DNA of 64,000 bases from Alphaproteobacteria bacterium. GTDB lineage: Bacteria > Pseudomonadota > Alphaproteobacteria > UBA7985 > JAUIBT01. The translations under genes and the position numbers were made by a program. Location of the stretch: NCBI GenBank assembly GCA_030428255.1, contig JAUIBT010000014.1, positions 35,850-99,849 of the forward strand, read 5' to 3'. Positions 1 through 7,986 of the stretch are shown here, one piece after another; position 1 is the stretch's first letter; each line of letters begins with the position of its first letter. The notes under the pieces are model-generated. The model was not told where the DNA came from, ran no database searches, and saw only the letters and a program-made list of their open reading frames with translations.

Positions 1-75
1 CACTGGAAATATAGGCTGCTTTCGGGCCTAATCAGAGTCAGCGATTCTTTTCAGTTGAAAGGTGAGCTATCATCT

Positions 76-963
76 ATGGCGATCGATTGGACCAAGCTTC
101 CGTCGCTAACCGCGTTACGGGCCTTCGAAGCAGCGGCGCAAACGGGCAGCTTTTCCCAAGCCGCGCGCTCTTTCAACGTTACCCACGCAGCCGTGGCCCA
201 GCAGGTGCGCGCCCTAGAAGAGCATCTGGGTTTGAAGCTTTTTGAGCGCTCTGCGCGTGGCGTCCAACTCACGGCCGAAGGCAGTGAACTGGCCCGCACT
301 TTGGTGACCGGCTTCGCTTTGATCGCCCAAGGCGTCGAGGCCTTACAAGACAAGAACCGCAACCGTCCACTTCGCGTGACCACGACAGCCTTTTTTGCTG
401 AGTCGGTCATCTTCCCGAGAATCACAGACTTCTGGAAGCAGCATTCCGATATTGAGATTTCCTTTACCCCCTCGGACGAGCCCATCGATTTGGTGGCGCA
501 GGGCATGGATATCGGAATTCGTGCCGGGCGCGGGCCTTGGCCGGGGTTGCGCTGTTTAGATTTTGTTCAAAGCCCAACGCGGGCCTTGGCCGCGCCATCG
601 CTGGTGGATGATCCTGGTGTTGATTGGTCCCAAGTGCCCTGGCTCATCCCAGACAGCAGCACCTGGGAGCGCGAAGCTCTGAGCCAATCAGGCATTGACG
701 CGCGCCAGATCAAGACCGTGGATTTGGGCAACCCGGCGCTTGAAATCCGCGCGGGAGAGGAAGGCATGGGCCTGGTGCTTGAGGCTGAGATCGATGTTCG
801 TGCGCAACTGGCCGCGGGCAGTTTGAAGATCGCGCCAATCCCCATTGCGCACGTGTCGCGCTTCTTCATTGTGACGCCGCCTTGGACGCCCCGCCCGCCC
901 GTTGCAGCCTTTATCGCCTGGCTGCGGGCCTTGGCGCCTCAGCTCAGCGCGACAGGCGATTGA
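76..963 (+). CDS. LysR-family transcriptional regulator (GcvA-like)
   Basis: A 295-residue LysR-type DNA-binding regulator. The N-terminal winged helix-turn-helix is clear (LPSLTALRAFEAAAQTGSFS, then a recognition helix around THAAVAQQVRALEEHLG and LFERSARGVQLT), followed by a periplasmic-binding-like effector domain from about residue 90. The start is placed at 76, where AAAGGTGAG lies about 10 bases upstream, rather than at an in-frame ATG at 55. The Trp-rich C-terminal segment and the N-terminal wording resemble the GcvA subgroup. The next downstream sequence is a transposase remnant and the hpa operon runs the other way, so the target cannot be told from context. Effector unknown. Confidence 0.9.
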   Translation: MAIDWTKLPSLTALRAFEAAAQTGSFSQAARSFNVTHAAVAQQVRALEEHLGLKLFERSARGVQLTAEGSELARTLVTGFALIAQGVEALQDKNRNRPLRVTTTAFFAESVIFPRITDFWKQHSDIEISFTPSDEPIDLVAQGMDIGIRAGRGPWPGLRCLDFVQSPTRALAAPSLVDDPGVDWSQVPWLIPDSSTWEREALSQSGIDARQIKTVDLGNPALEIRAGEEGMGLVLEAEIDVRAQLAAGSLKIAPIPIAHVSRFFIVTPPWTPRPPVAAFIAWLRALAPQLSATGD

Positions 964-990
964 CTGGTCCTGCGGGCCTATCGCCGGGCG

Positions 991-1248
991 ATGGCCGACA
1001 AAGCCCATGATAGCAATGCCTTGCATGCGCTGATCGCCACCATGGGCGCCGAAGCGGTGTTCCCCTGCAATCCGACACAGGGGCTTTCGATCCCTTACGG
1101 TTTTGAAGCCTGCAAGGGGCGCAGCACCATCGGGCGCTGCTCTAACAGGCACACGCATGTCAGGCGCGCTGCAACTCGCTTCGCCAGACAGGCTGCACAC
1201 TTGCTTGGCTCTCTGTATCGCGCCGCTGCTCTGCTATGGATGCGGTGA
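991..1248 (+). pseudogene. IS5-family transposase C-terminal remnant
   Basis: The reading frame contains ADKAHDSNALHALIATMGAE, then a degenerate stretch ending in AATRFARQA and AAALLWMR. This follows the C-terminal catalytic part of IS5-type DDE transposases (ADKAYDS..LR..I...GA.AVIP ... RNRIERMF.RLK..RR.ATRYD ... AAALLWL). The central RNxIERxFxRLK box is corrupted and everything upstream of the ADKAYDS box is missing, so it is a dead fragment. The open frame continues up to the stop codon of the LysR gene, so the left border is not defined. It indicates past IS activity between the regulator and the hpa operon. Confidence 0.75.
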
Positions 1249-1330
1249 AACTCGAACCTTCACAGCATTCGACGTGTTTTTCCGCATCTTCGCATATCTG
1301 CAGGCGGCCGCTGTGGCGCGGTATTAGATA

Positions 1331-2137
1331 TTAAGCGAAATCAATCGCCACCTCGCCAAAGGGGCCAAAGTCAGCGTGGAAGCTTGAGCCCGACGGGGCT
1401 TCAATCGGACGGATGAAGGAGCCCGACAGCACCACTTGACCCGCTTTCAGGCCCTGGCCGATGGTCGCCAAGCGCTGGACCAACCAGACCATCGAGGTGA
1501 CGGGATCGTTCAAAACGCCCGCGCCCAGTCCGGTTTCTTCAACCGTGCCGTCGCGCTTCACGATGGCGCCGATCCAGCGCAGGTCAAAGGCATCGACCGC
1601 GTGGCGCGTGTCGCCCAGCACCACGCCCGCGTTGGCGGCGTTGTCAGAGATGGTATCAAAGATCTTGCGCGCCACACCGCTGGCCGGGTCCTTGCGAACA
1701 ATGCGTGTGTCGAGGATCTCCAGGCAGGGCGTCAGGTAGTCGGTGGCGGCGATGACCTGCTCGCGGGTCACGGTGTCGCCTGCCAGGTCCGCCGACATGA
1801 CAAAGGCGATCTCGGCCTCTATGCGCGGCTCGATAAAGGTGCCAGCAGGCACGCTTGAGCCGTGAGCGAAATCCATCGACTTCAGCAAATAGCCCGAGTC
1901 CGGCGTGGTGATGTTGAGCGCCATCTGCATGGCCCGCGAGGTCAGACCGATCTTCCAGCCGATCTGTGGGTCGCCCTGGGCCATCTTGGCGGCCACCACG
2001 GCGTCTTGGATCTGGTAGGCCTCGGCCAAGGTGATGTCAGGGTGTTCCAGCGAAATCAGCCCGGTTTGTACGCCGGTCTTCTCGGCCGCCAGCAGACGGG
2101 CAGCGGCCGCTTGCACTTGGTCTTGCGTCAAAGCCAT
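1331..2137 (-). CDS. hpaH: 2-oxo-hept-4-ene-1,7-dioate hydratase (HpaH)
   Basis: 268-residue enzyme of the fumarylacetoacetase-like hydratase/decarboxylase family (MhpD/HpaH). It adds water to 2-oxo-hept-4-ene-1,7-dioate in the homoprotocatechuate meta-cleavage pathway, giving the substrate for the final aldolase. Seen: IGWKIGLTSRAMQ near residue 60, the metal-site region FIEPRIEAEIAFVM near 105, and the family-typical C-terminus with VVLSGSFIRPIEAPSG and HADFGPFG. It is the last gene of the minus-strand hpa cluster and begins 3 bases after hpaG ends. The pathway aldolase gene (hpaI) is not in the window. The MhpD-type 2-hydroxypentadienoate hydratase is the main alternative, but the neighbours favour HpaH. 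Confidence 0.93.
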   Translation of the reverse strand: MALTQDQVQAAAARLLAAEKTGVQTGLISLEHPDITLAEAYQIQDAVVAAKMAQGDPQIGWKIGLTSRAMQMALNITTPDSGYLLKSMDFAHGSSVPAGTFIEPRIEAEIAFVMSADLAGDTVTREQVIAATDYLTPCLEILDTRIVRKDPASGVARKIFDTISDNAANAGVVLGDTRHAVDAFDLRWIGAIVKRDGTVEETGLGAGVLNDPVTSMVWLVQRLATIGQGLKAGQVVLSGSFIRPIEAPSGSSFHADFGPFGEVAIDFA

Positions 2138-2140
2138 GGC

Positions 2141-3001
2141 TCAGGCCTCGTCGGCGACGGTGTTGCGCAGTTCGCCTATGCCTTCAGCGGCAATGACGAT
2201 CTCATCGCCCGGCTTCAAGAAGATCGGCGGATCAAAGCGCGCGCCAGCCCCGGTCGGTGTGCCGGTGACGATCACATCGCCGGGCACCAGCGTGGTGAAG
2301 GTCGAAATGTAGGCGATCTGAAAGTCGATCGGAAAGATCATGCGGCCGGTGCGGTCCTTCTGGCGCAGCTCTCCATTGACGTGGGTGGTCAGCTCGATGT
2401 CCTGCAGCTGCGACTTGTCCTTGAAGGGCACCAGGTAGGGGCCAATCGCGCCCGATTGATCGAAGTTCTTGCCCTGGGTGACGTTGAACTTGGCGTGGCG
2501 CACCCAATCGCGCAGGGTGCCTTCGTTGCACAGGGTCATGGCTGCGATGTGGTTCCAGGCATCGTCGCGCGCGATGTGGCGGCCGCCTTTGCCGATGACG
2601 ATCGCAATCTCGCCCTCATAGTCGAGCTGGTCGGAGGCCTTAGGGCGGATCAGCGGCTGGTTGTGGCCGGTGAAGCTGCGAGCAAAGCGCGGGAACAGCG
2701 AGGGGTTGGGCGGCAGGTCTTTGCCGTCCTTGTACTCTTCGTTGCGCGAGGGGAAGTTGACGCCAACGCAGATGATTTTTTCCGGGCGCGGCACGGGAAT
2801 GTCATAGCTGAAGCTGCCGTTGGGATGGGTCGCGGCCTTGCCGTTCGCCGCCGCCTCAAGCTGGTCAAAGCCGCCGGCTTCAACGACTTCGCGCAGGCTA
2901 AGCCATTGGGGGAAATCGGGAGACAGGGCGATCATGCCGTCGTCGGTCGCGAGGCCGTAAAACTGCTGGCCGTTGGCGCTGAAGGTGGCGAACTTGCTCA
3001 T
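2141..3001 (-). CDS. hpaG: FAH-family decarboxylase/isomerase of homoprotocatechuate pathway (HpaG-like)
   Basis: 286-residue fumarylacetoacetate-hydrolase-fold protein, expected to decarboxylate 5-oxo-pent-3-ene-1,2,5-tricarboxylate after ring cleavage. The divalent-metal site shows as LDYEGEIAIVIGKGG (E-x-E) around residue 145, and DVIVTGTPTGAGARFDPP near the C-terminus is the family signature. The start at 3001 follows AAAGGAG; an in-frame ATG at 3040 lacks this and would add a poor leader. E. coli HpaG is a fused two-FAH-domain enzyme; here there is one domain and the isomerase step has a separate gene (hpaF). It lies between hpaD and hpaH in the same operon. Confidence 0.88.
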   Translation of the reverse strand: MSKFATFSANGQQFYGLATDDGMIALSPDFPQWLSLREVVEAGGFDQLEAAANGKAATHPNGSFSYDIPVPRPEKIICVGVNFPSRNEEYKDGKDLPPNPSLFPRFARSFTGHNQPLIRPKASDQLDYEGEIAIVIGKGGRHIARDDAWNHIAAMTLCNEGTLRDWVRHAKFNVTQGKNFDQSGAIGPYLVPFKDKSQLQDIELTTHVNGELRQKDRTGRMIFPIDFQIAYISTFTTLVPGDVIVTGTPTGAGARFDPPIFLKPGDEIVIAAEGIGELRNTVADEA

Positions 3002-3086
3002 GGAGCGGCTCCTTTGCCGAAATAATTTGCGGGTCGTCAAAAAAAAGCAGGGCCGAGGCCTGGTGTCCTCGACCCCTTTAGCCTGG

Positions 3087-4067
3087 TTAAGGCGCGATGA
3101 TGGGCGTGGCGTTCAGCTCTGCCGGGCGAGGCTCTACGCCCTCGAACAGCGAGCCGTGCTCAAACCAAGAGCGGGGAGCGGGCGCGCCCCACAGGGTCTG
3201 ACGCTGTGGGTCCTTCAGGTCCCACTTGATCGGCTCCAGGTCGGGGTCGATGGTCTGGTAGTCCGAGCAGTAGATCTCAATCCGGTGGCCGTCGGGGTCC
3301 AGGATATAGAGGAAGAATGCGTTGGAAATGCCGTGACGACCCGGGCCGCGCTCGATATTGGCGATGTAGCCCGAGGTGGACATGAGGTCCAGCAAGTTGA
3401 TGATGTCCAGCGGGGTCGGCACCCAGAAGGCCGTGTGGTGCAGGCGCGGGCCCAAGCCGTTGGTGAAGGCCATGTCGTGCACGCCGCCCTTGCGGTGCAT
3501 CCAAGCAGCCCACAGTTTTTGCGTGTCCTCGTCCTCGGTGTACTCGGTGACGCGGAAGCCCATTTCGTTATAGAAGGCCACGCTCTCGTCAACGTTGGGC
3601 GAGAAGCAGTTGAAGTGGTCGATGCGCAGCGGCTTGACGCCTTTGTAGAGCGCGTACTGCTGGTGGATGTGAGGCAGGCGTTCCATCTTGAAATAGAACT
3701 CCAGCGGGATGCCGTGGCAGTCTTCGGTCAGCAGCGTGCGGCCTTGATAGGGGCGCTCGATCCAGCTTGTGGGCTTGCCGCGCGCTTGGAACCAAGCTTC
3801 GGCTTTGTCCAGCTCTTCTTCGGCAAAAACCTTGAAGCCCAGCGCGCCGGCTCGGGCTTCCTCAGCCTGTTGCAGCACGATGCAGTGGTGGCCGCGCTCT
3901 TCCATAGCACGCAGGTAGACGCGCTCGTCGGTCTCGTCGGTGACCTGCAAGCCGATCATGTCGGTATAGAACTTTTTGGACGCGGCCAGGTCCGTGACCT
4001 TGAACTCAACATGGCTCAGTCGCAGGACGTTGAAATCCGGGTAGAGATTATAGGCGGGTACAGGCAT
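3087..4067 (-). CDS. hpaD: homoprotocatechuate (3,4-dihydroxyphenylacetate) 2,3-dioxygenase, type I extradiol
   Basis: 326-residue ring-opening dioxygenase of the vicinal-oxygen-chelate fold, cleaving 3,4-dihydroxyphenylacetate to 5-carboxymethyl-2-hydroxymuconate semialdehyde. The 2-His-1-Glu metal site reads as H151 (RIDHFNCFS), H211 (LHHTAFWV) and E264 (GHRIEIYCSDY). The second-sphere residues known from the Brevibacterium/Arthrobacter HPCD/MndD enzymes are also recognisable: N153, W189, H197, R240, H245 and Y254. It is thus the type I enzyme rather than the LigB-like type III protein used by E. coli. GGAGGATAA just upstream overlaps the 3' end of hpaE, so translation is probably coupled. 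Confidence 0.95.
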   Translation of the reverse strand: MPVPAYNLYPDFNVLRLSHVEFKVTDLAASKKFYTDMIGLQVTDETDERVYLRAMEERGHHCIVLQQAEEARAGALGFKVFAEEELDKAEAWFQARGKPTSWIERPYQGRTLLTEDCHGIPLEFYFKMERLPHIHQQYALYKGVKPLRIDHFNCFSPNVDESVAFYNEMGFRVTEYTEDEDTQKLWAAWMHRKGGVHDMAFTNGLGPRLHHTAFWVPTPLDIINLLDLMSTSGYIANIERGPGRHGISNAFFLYILDPDGHRIEIYCSDYQTIDPDLEPIKWDLKDPQRQTLWGAPAPRSWFEHGSLFEGVEPRPAELNATPIIAP

Positions 4068-4070
4068 GTC

Positions 4071-5585
4071 TTATCCTCCCAGTTTGGGCACAGAGCGAGG
4101 CGCGGTCGCAAAGGCGATGTTTTTGGTTTCCATGTAGAAATCGAACGACCAGTCGCCGCCGTCGCGGCCGATGCCGGAGGCTTTGACGCCGCCAAAGGGC
4201 GAAGGCAGGTGGCGAATGTTCTCTGAGTTGACCCAGATCATGCCCGCTTCCATGCGCTCGGTAAAGCGCAGGGCGCGGCCCAGATCGGCGGTCCAAACGT
4301 AGCCCGCCAGGCCATAGGCAACATCGTTAGAGATGGCCAGGGCCTCGTCTTCGCTATCGAAGGGAATGGCGGTTAGCACGGGACCAAAGATTTCTTCTTG
4401 GGCAATGCGCATGTCGTTGGTGGCGTTGGTAAACAGGGTTGGCTCAACATAGCAGCCGTCCAGGCCCTCGACCTTCTTGCCGCCAACAGCGATGGTCGCG
4501 CCGTCTTGGCGGGCGATATCCATATAGGACAGCACCTTGGCCTCGTGGGTCGGGTGGATCAACGGGCCGATGACCGTGCTGGGGTCCAGCGGGTGTCCCA
4601 CTTTGATATTGGCAGCCTTCTTGGCCACCATGGCGATAAACTCGTCGTGGATCGAGCGTTCGACCAGCACACGGCTGGAGGAAGTGCAACGCTCGCCGTT
4701 CAAAGAATAGATCATGAAGACAGCAGCATCCGCGGCGCGTTCCAGGTCCGCGTCGGCAAAGACCACCACCGGGTTCTTGCCGCCCAGCTCGAAGTGGACG
4801 CGCTTGAGGGTATCAGCGCCCTGGCGCATGATGTGCGAGCCGGTCTGAGATTCGCCAACAAAGGCAATTGCCTTGATGTCGGGGTGCTCGGTCAGCGCTT
4901 TGCCAGCGTCTTCGCCAAAGCCGTTGACCAGGTTCCAAACGCCTGGGGGCAAACCAGCCTCTTCGGCGATCTCAATCAGCAGGCGAGCGGTCAGGGGCGA
5001 CAGCTCGGCGGGCTTGTGAACCACGGTGCAACCAGCCGCCAGCGCCGGTGCTATCTTCCAAGTGGACAGCATGAAGGGGGTGTTCCAGGGCGTGATGATG
5101 CCCACGGGCCCCAGCGGGTAGCGGGTGGTAATGTTGAGCTGGTCGGGGCCTGCAAGTTGCTGTCCGTCGCGCGCGGTCGGCGCTTGATCGGCGAAAAACC
5201 GGAAGTTGGCAGCCCCGCGCAGGGCAGCTTTGGACATGAAACGCAGAGCCTGGCCGGTGTCCATACACTCGGTGAAGGCGATTTCTTCGGCGCGCGCTTC
5301 AATCGCGTCGGCAACTTTATGCAACAGGGCCTTGCGCTGTTTGCCGGGCATGGCCGCCCAAGCGGGGAAGGCCGCCTTGGCTGCCTTTGCGGCGCGGTCG
5401 ATATCCTCAGCGCCCCCCTTGGCGACTTTGGCAAGATGGCGAAAATCAATCGGTGAGCTGGTATCGAAGGTCTCGCCGCTGGCCGCTGCAACAGCTTGGC
5501 CTGCAATGTGGTTCAGGACGCCGTCGCCCTCCCATCGCTTGAGGTAGTCCTGCGCTTTTGCGAGGTTGGTTTGTAAATCAGACAT
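4071..5585 (-). CDS. hpaE: 5-carboxymethyl-2-hydroxymuconate semialdehyde dehydrogenase (HpaE)
   Basis: 504-residue NAD-dependent aldehyde dehydrogenase that oxidises the ring-cleavage semialdehyde to the tricarboxylic product. ALDH signatures: TPWNTPFMLSTWKIAPALAA (cofactor region), FELGGKNPVVVF with the general base Glu near residue 265, and GERCTSSSRV with the nucleophilic Cys near 299; EEIFGPVLTAIPF and the C-terminal SPFGGVKASGIGRDGG are typical. The start at 5585 is preceded by GGAG; an in-frame ATG at 5609 would add eight residues. Second gene of the hpa operon, 3 bases before hpaD. Assignment to HpaE within the large ALDH family rests on context. Confidence 0.94.
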   Translation of the reverse strand: MSDLQTNLAKAQDYLKRWEGDGVLNHIAGQAVAAASGETFDTSSPIDFRHLAKVAKGGAEDIDRAAKAAKAAFPAWAAMPGKQRKALLHKVADAIEARAEEIAFTECMDTGQALRFMSKAALRGAANFRFFADQAPTARDGQQLAGPDQLNITTRYPLGPVGIITPWNTPFMLSTWKIAPALAAGCTVVHKPAELSPLTARLLIEIAEEAGLPPGVWNLVNGFGEDAGKALTEHPDIKAIAFVGESQTGSHIMRQGADTLKRVHFELGGKNPVVVFADADLERAADAAVFMIYSLNGERCTSSSRVLVERSIHDEFIAMVAKKAANIKVGHPLDPSTVIGPLIHPTHEAKVLSYMDIARQDGATIAVGGKKVEGLDGCYVEPTLFTNATNDMRIAQEEIFGPVLTAIPFDSEDEALAISNDVAYGLAGYVWTADLGRALRFTERMEAGMIWVNSENIRHLPSPFGGVKASGIGRDGGDWSFDFYMETKNIAFATAPRSVPKLGG

Positions 5586-5616
5586 GCTGAGCTCCAGGGG
5601 TTGGGGCAAAAAAGGT

Positions 5617-6012
5617 TTAGGCGGCGCTTTCTTGTTTCAAGCGCGCGTGAACGGTGTTGGTCTTCCAGCTCAAAGCCGGGTTGTTTTCGACGATATCCAA
5701 GGACAGCATGAAGTAGCCGTCGGCCAGAAGGGGCGCAAAGTGCGCCTCAGCAGCAGCCATGATGGCGGCACCGGCTTCGTGCTTGGTGTCATCGCTGCGC
5801 CCGGCACCCATGCGGATCAGCAGGGCCGCAAAAGCATTGTCGGGGTGATCATCGGCGATGGCGACATGGGCGCAGGAAACGCAGCGCACGCGAATGCCGC
5901 CGTATGGGAAAACGCCGGTTTCCAGCATGACGTCACGCAAGCGCTTACACAGCGCGTCCAAATCGCTTTTGTCTGCCAAATTGGCCGAATGCTCGATCGT
6001 GAGATGCGGCAT
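5617..6012 (-). CDS. hpaF: 5-carboxymethyl-2-hydroxymuconate delta-isomerase (CHMI, HpaF)
   Basis: 131-residue tautomerase-superfamily protein, close to the usual CHMI length of about 126. The start MPHLTIEHSANL gives the catalytic Pro-1 after Met removal, and the start at 6012 has a strong GGAGGA upstream. An in-frame ATG at 6267 would bury this proline and run back through the divergent promoter, so it is rejected. Conserved CHMI features include YGGIRVRCVSCAHVAIADD near residue 45 and the C-terminal ALSWKTNTVHARL. It isomerises 5-carboxymethyl-2-hydroxymuconate. First gene of the minus-strand hpa operon, divergent from hpaR. Confidence 0.93.
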   Translation of the reverse strand: MPHLTIEHSANLADKSDLDALCKRLRDVMLETGVFPYGGIRVRCVSCAHVAIADDHPDNAFAALLIRMGAGRSDDTKHEAGAAIMAAAEAHFAPLLADGYFMLSLDIVENNPALSWKTNTVHARLKQESAA

Positions 6013-6030
6013 GCCTTCCTCCGTGTTTTT

Positions 6031-6046
6031 ATTTAACTTGTTAAAT
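6031..6046. promoter_or_regulatory. palindrome between hpaF and hpaR, candidate HpaR operator
   Basis: Perfect inverted repeat ATTTAAC-TT-GTTAAAT, 7-bp arms with a 2-bp centre, in the divergent hpaF/hpaR intergenic region and about 20 bases upstream of the hpaF start codon. MarR-family repressors bind short AT-rich palindromes of this kind, and HpaR is known to repress a homoprotocatechuate operon. That this is its operator is inference from position and symmetry. Confidence 0.65.
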
Positions 6047-6144
6047 GTCGGGAGATTTGTCAACGTAAAATCGACATAGCTTGCAGGATCGCCGCTCTTT
6101 TCATAACAAAGAGGGGTAATTGCACTCCCAACATAGGACATGGC

Positions 6145-6600
6145 ATGGCTTCTACGGCGCAAGACGCCCCTTTGGCACCCATTCACACCAGCCGTTCGCT
6201 GCCGATTCTCTTGTTGCGCACGCGTGAAGCGGTGATGCGCCATTTTCGCCCTATGCTGGCTGAGCACGGCCTAACGGAGCAACAATGGCGGGTGCTACGC
6301 GTTCTGGACGAACAGGCGACCTTAGATGTCACCCAAGTCGCCGAGCTGTCTTGTTTGCTGCGTCCCAGCCTGACGCGCATCTCGCGAACCTTGCAGGAAG
6401 AAGGGCTGATCGAAGCCTTTCACGATCCCAAGGATCGCAGGCGGACTTTGCTGCGCATCTCGAACGCTGGGCGCGCGTTGGTGCAAAAACTTACGCCGCG
6501 CAGCCAGGCTATCTACAGCGAACTGGATGGCGTCATTGGCGAGGGTAAGGTGTCAGAGACGGTTGAGATGCTGGAAGCTGTTTTGAAAAAACTCAGCTAA
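6145..6600 (+). CDS. hpaR: MarR-family repressor of homoprotocatechuate degradation (HpaR)
   Basis: 151-residue MarR-type winged-helix regulator. HpaR-like features: SLPILLLRTREAVMRHFRPM (dimerisation helix), LTEQQWRVLRVLDEQ (start of the DNA-binding domain), the recognition helix LLRPSLTRISRTLQEEGLI, and the wing KDRRRTLLRISNAGRAL. Known HpaR proteins repress the hpa catabolic operon and are relieved by pathway aromatics. It is divergent from hpaF with about 130 bases between, containing the palindrome at 6031-6046. A second ATG at 6140 is out of frame. No clear terminator follows. Confidence 0.92.
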   Translation: MASTAQDAPLAPIHTSRSLPILLLRTREAVMRHFRPMLAEHGLTEQQWRVLRVLDEQATLDVTQVAELSCLLRPSLTRISRTLQEEGLIEAFHDPKDRRRTLLRISNAGRALVQKLTPRSQAIYSELDGVIGEGKVSETVEMLEAVLKKLS

Positions 6601-6714
6601 ATCATTCGATTATCGGCCTGCGGGGCATTGCGCAACGTGGAATCCCCTATCGCCAGTGGCTCTGATTTGGTCTAGCCTTACGCTGGAACTTGCAAACTAT
6701 GGAAGGACGGCGTC

Positions 6715-7164
6715 ATGCAAAATCAGCGTTTATCTGGGCTTCTTGCCGGAGCGGTTGGGGCGGTTCTGTCCGCACTCAGCAGCACAGCAACAGCGCAATC
6801 GATCTCAGTGGCCTACGACGGCAGTTTTGATGACGCCACCTTTGGCGTGGAAAACGCCATCGTCGATAAGGGGCTGGTGATCGATTATGTGTCTCATGTC
6901 GGCGACATGCTCAATCGCACCGGGGCTGATTTGGGCAGCGATGTCGTGATCTTTGATTCCGCGCGCATCTACCTGTTTTGCTCGGCCGTCGTATCGCGCA
7001 AAGTCATGGAGGCCAACCCCGACAACGTGGCCTTCTGCCCCTACAGCGTCTATGTGACCGACAAGAACGGTCTGGTCGAGATCGGCTATCAAGACTACCC
7101 GGACGGCCCCATGGATATGGTTGAGGAACTGTTGGGCGATATCGTCGAAGCGGCGATGGAATAG
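6715..7164 (+). CDS. secreted DUF302-domain protein
   Basis: 149 residues. A signal peptide of about 28 residues (LLAGAVGAVLSALSSTATA|QS) exports the protein. The mature part follows the DUF302 pattern: FDDATFGVENAIVDKGLVID, VGDMLNRTGADLG, then a two-Cys core IYLFCSAVVSRKVMEANP and VAFCPYSVYV. DUF302 proteins form small alpha/beta dimers of unknown biochemical role, often near redox or respiratory genes. GGAAGGACG lies 7-8 bases before the ATG and a strong terminator lies just downstream, so it is a single-gene unit. Function not known. Confidence 0.85.
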   Translation: MQNQRLSGLLAGAVGAVLSALSSTATAQSISVAYDGSFDDATFGVENAIVDKGLVIDYVSHVGDMLNRTGADLGSDVVIFDSARIYLFCSAVVSRKVMEANPDNVAFCPYSVYVTDKNGLVEIGYQDYPDGPMDMVEELLGDIVEAAME

Positions 7165-7188
7165 CGCGGCCGCAAACCGACACCGAAC

Positions 7189-7223
7189 AACAGGGAGCCC
7201 CGCGGCTCCCTGTTTTGTTTTTC
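7189..7223 (+). terminator. rho-independent terminator after the DUF302 gene
   Basis: An 11-bp perfect stem (AACAGGGAGCC / GGCTCCCTGTT) with a 4-base loop CCGC, followed by TTGTTTTTC. It lies 24 bases after the stop codon, in the convergent gap with the bacterioferritin gene. Confidence 0.9.
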
Positions 7224-7266
7224 GCTTGGGTTGCGCCTGTGAGCGCGCATTCGTGGCTGCTAGCCC

Positions 7267-7764
7267 CTAGGCGCCAGCGCTGCCGGTCGCGCCTGCATCG
7301 GCCAAGTGGTGGGCCATATAGAGCCCTTCGCCCATGCGCTCGATCAGTTTGAGCTGATTGTCGAGCCAATCCATGTGGCCTTCTTCATCCAGCACGATAT
7401 CCTCGAACAGCTTCTTGCTGCCGATGTCGCGGTCTTCGTCGGCCTGCCGTGCTGCCTGGGTATAGAAATCAATCGCGTCTTTTTCATCGCGCAAATCCGC
7501 TTCGAACAGATCTTTCAGGTTTTCGGCGGGCGCAATGGCGGACGCCAAGCTCAGGCGAGGCGCGCCGCCCAAAAAGATCAGCCTTGCAATGAAGCTGTCA
7601 GCGTGGGTCATCTCCTCCTGCACCTCTTCGCGCATTTTTTCCGCCAATTTGTCCATCCCCCAATCAGCCAAAACGTGAGAATGAAGCTGGTATTGGTGCA
7701 TAGCTCCCAGCTCCATCATGATAGCTTTTTGCAGGTTTTCCATAGTCTTAGTGGTATTGGTCAT
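7267..7764 (-). CDS. bfr: bacterioferritin
   Basis: 165-residue four-helix-bundle iron-storage protein. The residue frame matches E. coli Bfr exactly at the dinuclear ferroxidase centre: E18, E51, H54, E94, E127 and H130. M52 corresponds to the axial haem ligand at the subunit interface, so it should be a haem-containing 24-mer that oxidises and stores iron. The signature EEMTHADSFIARLIFLGG and the late DEEGHMDWLDNQ helix are clear. The C-terminus has a short Ala/Gly tail beyond the usual 155-160 residues. It is convergent with the DUF302 gene and transcribed alone; no bacterioferritin-associated ferredoxin is seen nearby. Confidence 0.93.
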   Translation of the reverse strand: MTNTTKTMENLQKAIMMELGAMHQYQLHSHVLADWGMDKLAEKMREEVQEEMTHADSFIARLIFLGGAPRLSLASAIAPAENLKDLFEADLRDEKDAIDFYTQAARQADEDRDIGSKKLFEDIVLDEEGHMDWLDNQLKLIERMGEGLYMAHHLADAGATGSAGA

Positions 7765-7932
7765 GGTGCGTCTTTCTGATTGGTGGGCGCGCGTACCAAG
7801 CGTGGCAAATAATGCGGGCTCAAAGATATAAATAAGATCTGTGTATGCCCCCTATGGCGCGCAATAGGGAGCGACACCCTGTCGGGATCGCTGTTTTCAG
7901 CCCAGCGGGCGGGCACGACTTGGGCTTGACCT

Positions 7933-7974
7933 TCGTTAAATAACTAGATAGGTAGTGATATAGTTATTTAACGA
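7933..7974. promoter_or_regulatory. 14-bp inverted repeat upstream of arsR, candidate operator
   Basis: Perfect arms TCGTTAAATAACTA (7933-7946) and TAGTTATTTAACGA (7961-7974) separated by 14 bases. It ends 12 bases before the arsR start codon. ArsR/SmtB repressors bind long imperfect palindromes over their own promoter; the GATATA in the spacer could serve as a -10 element. Autoregulation is inference. Confidence 0.8.
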
Positions 7975-7986
7975 GAAGGACCCGCT

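Noticed and set aside
1862..4226. Long plus-strand frames (up to 417 codons) opposite the hpa genes
   Set aside because: Shadow frames of high-GC genes; the minus-strand genes have full family motifs.
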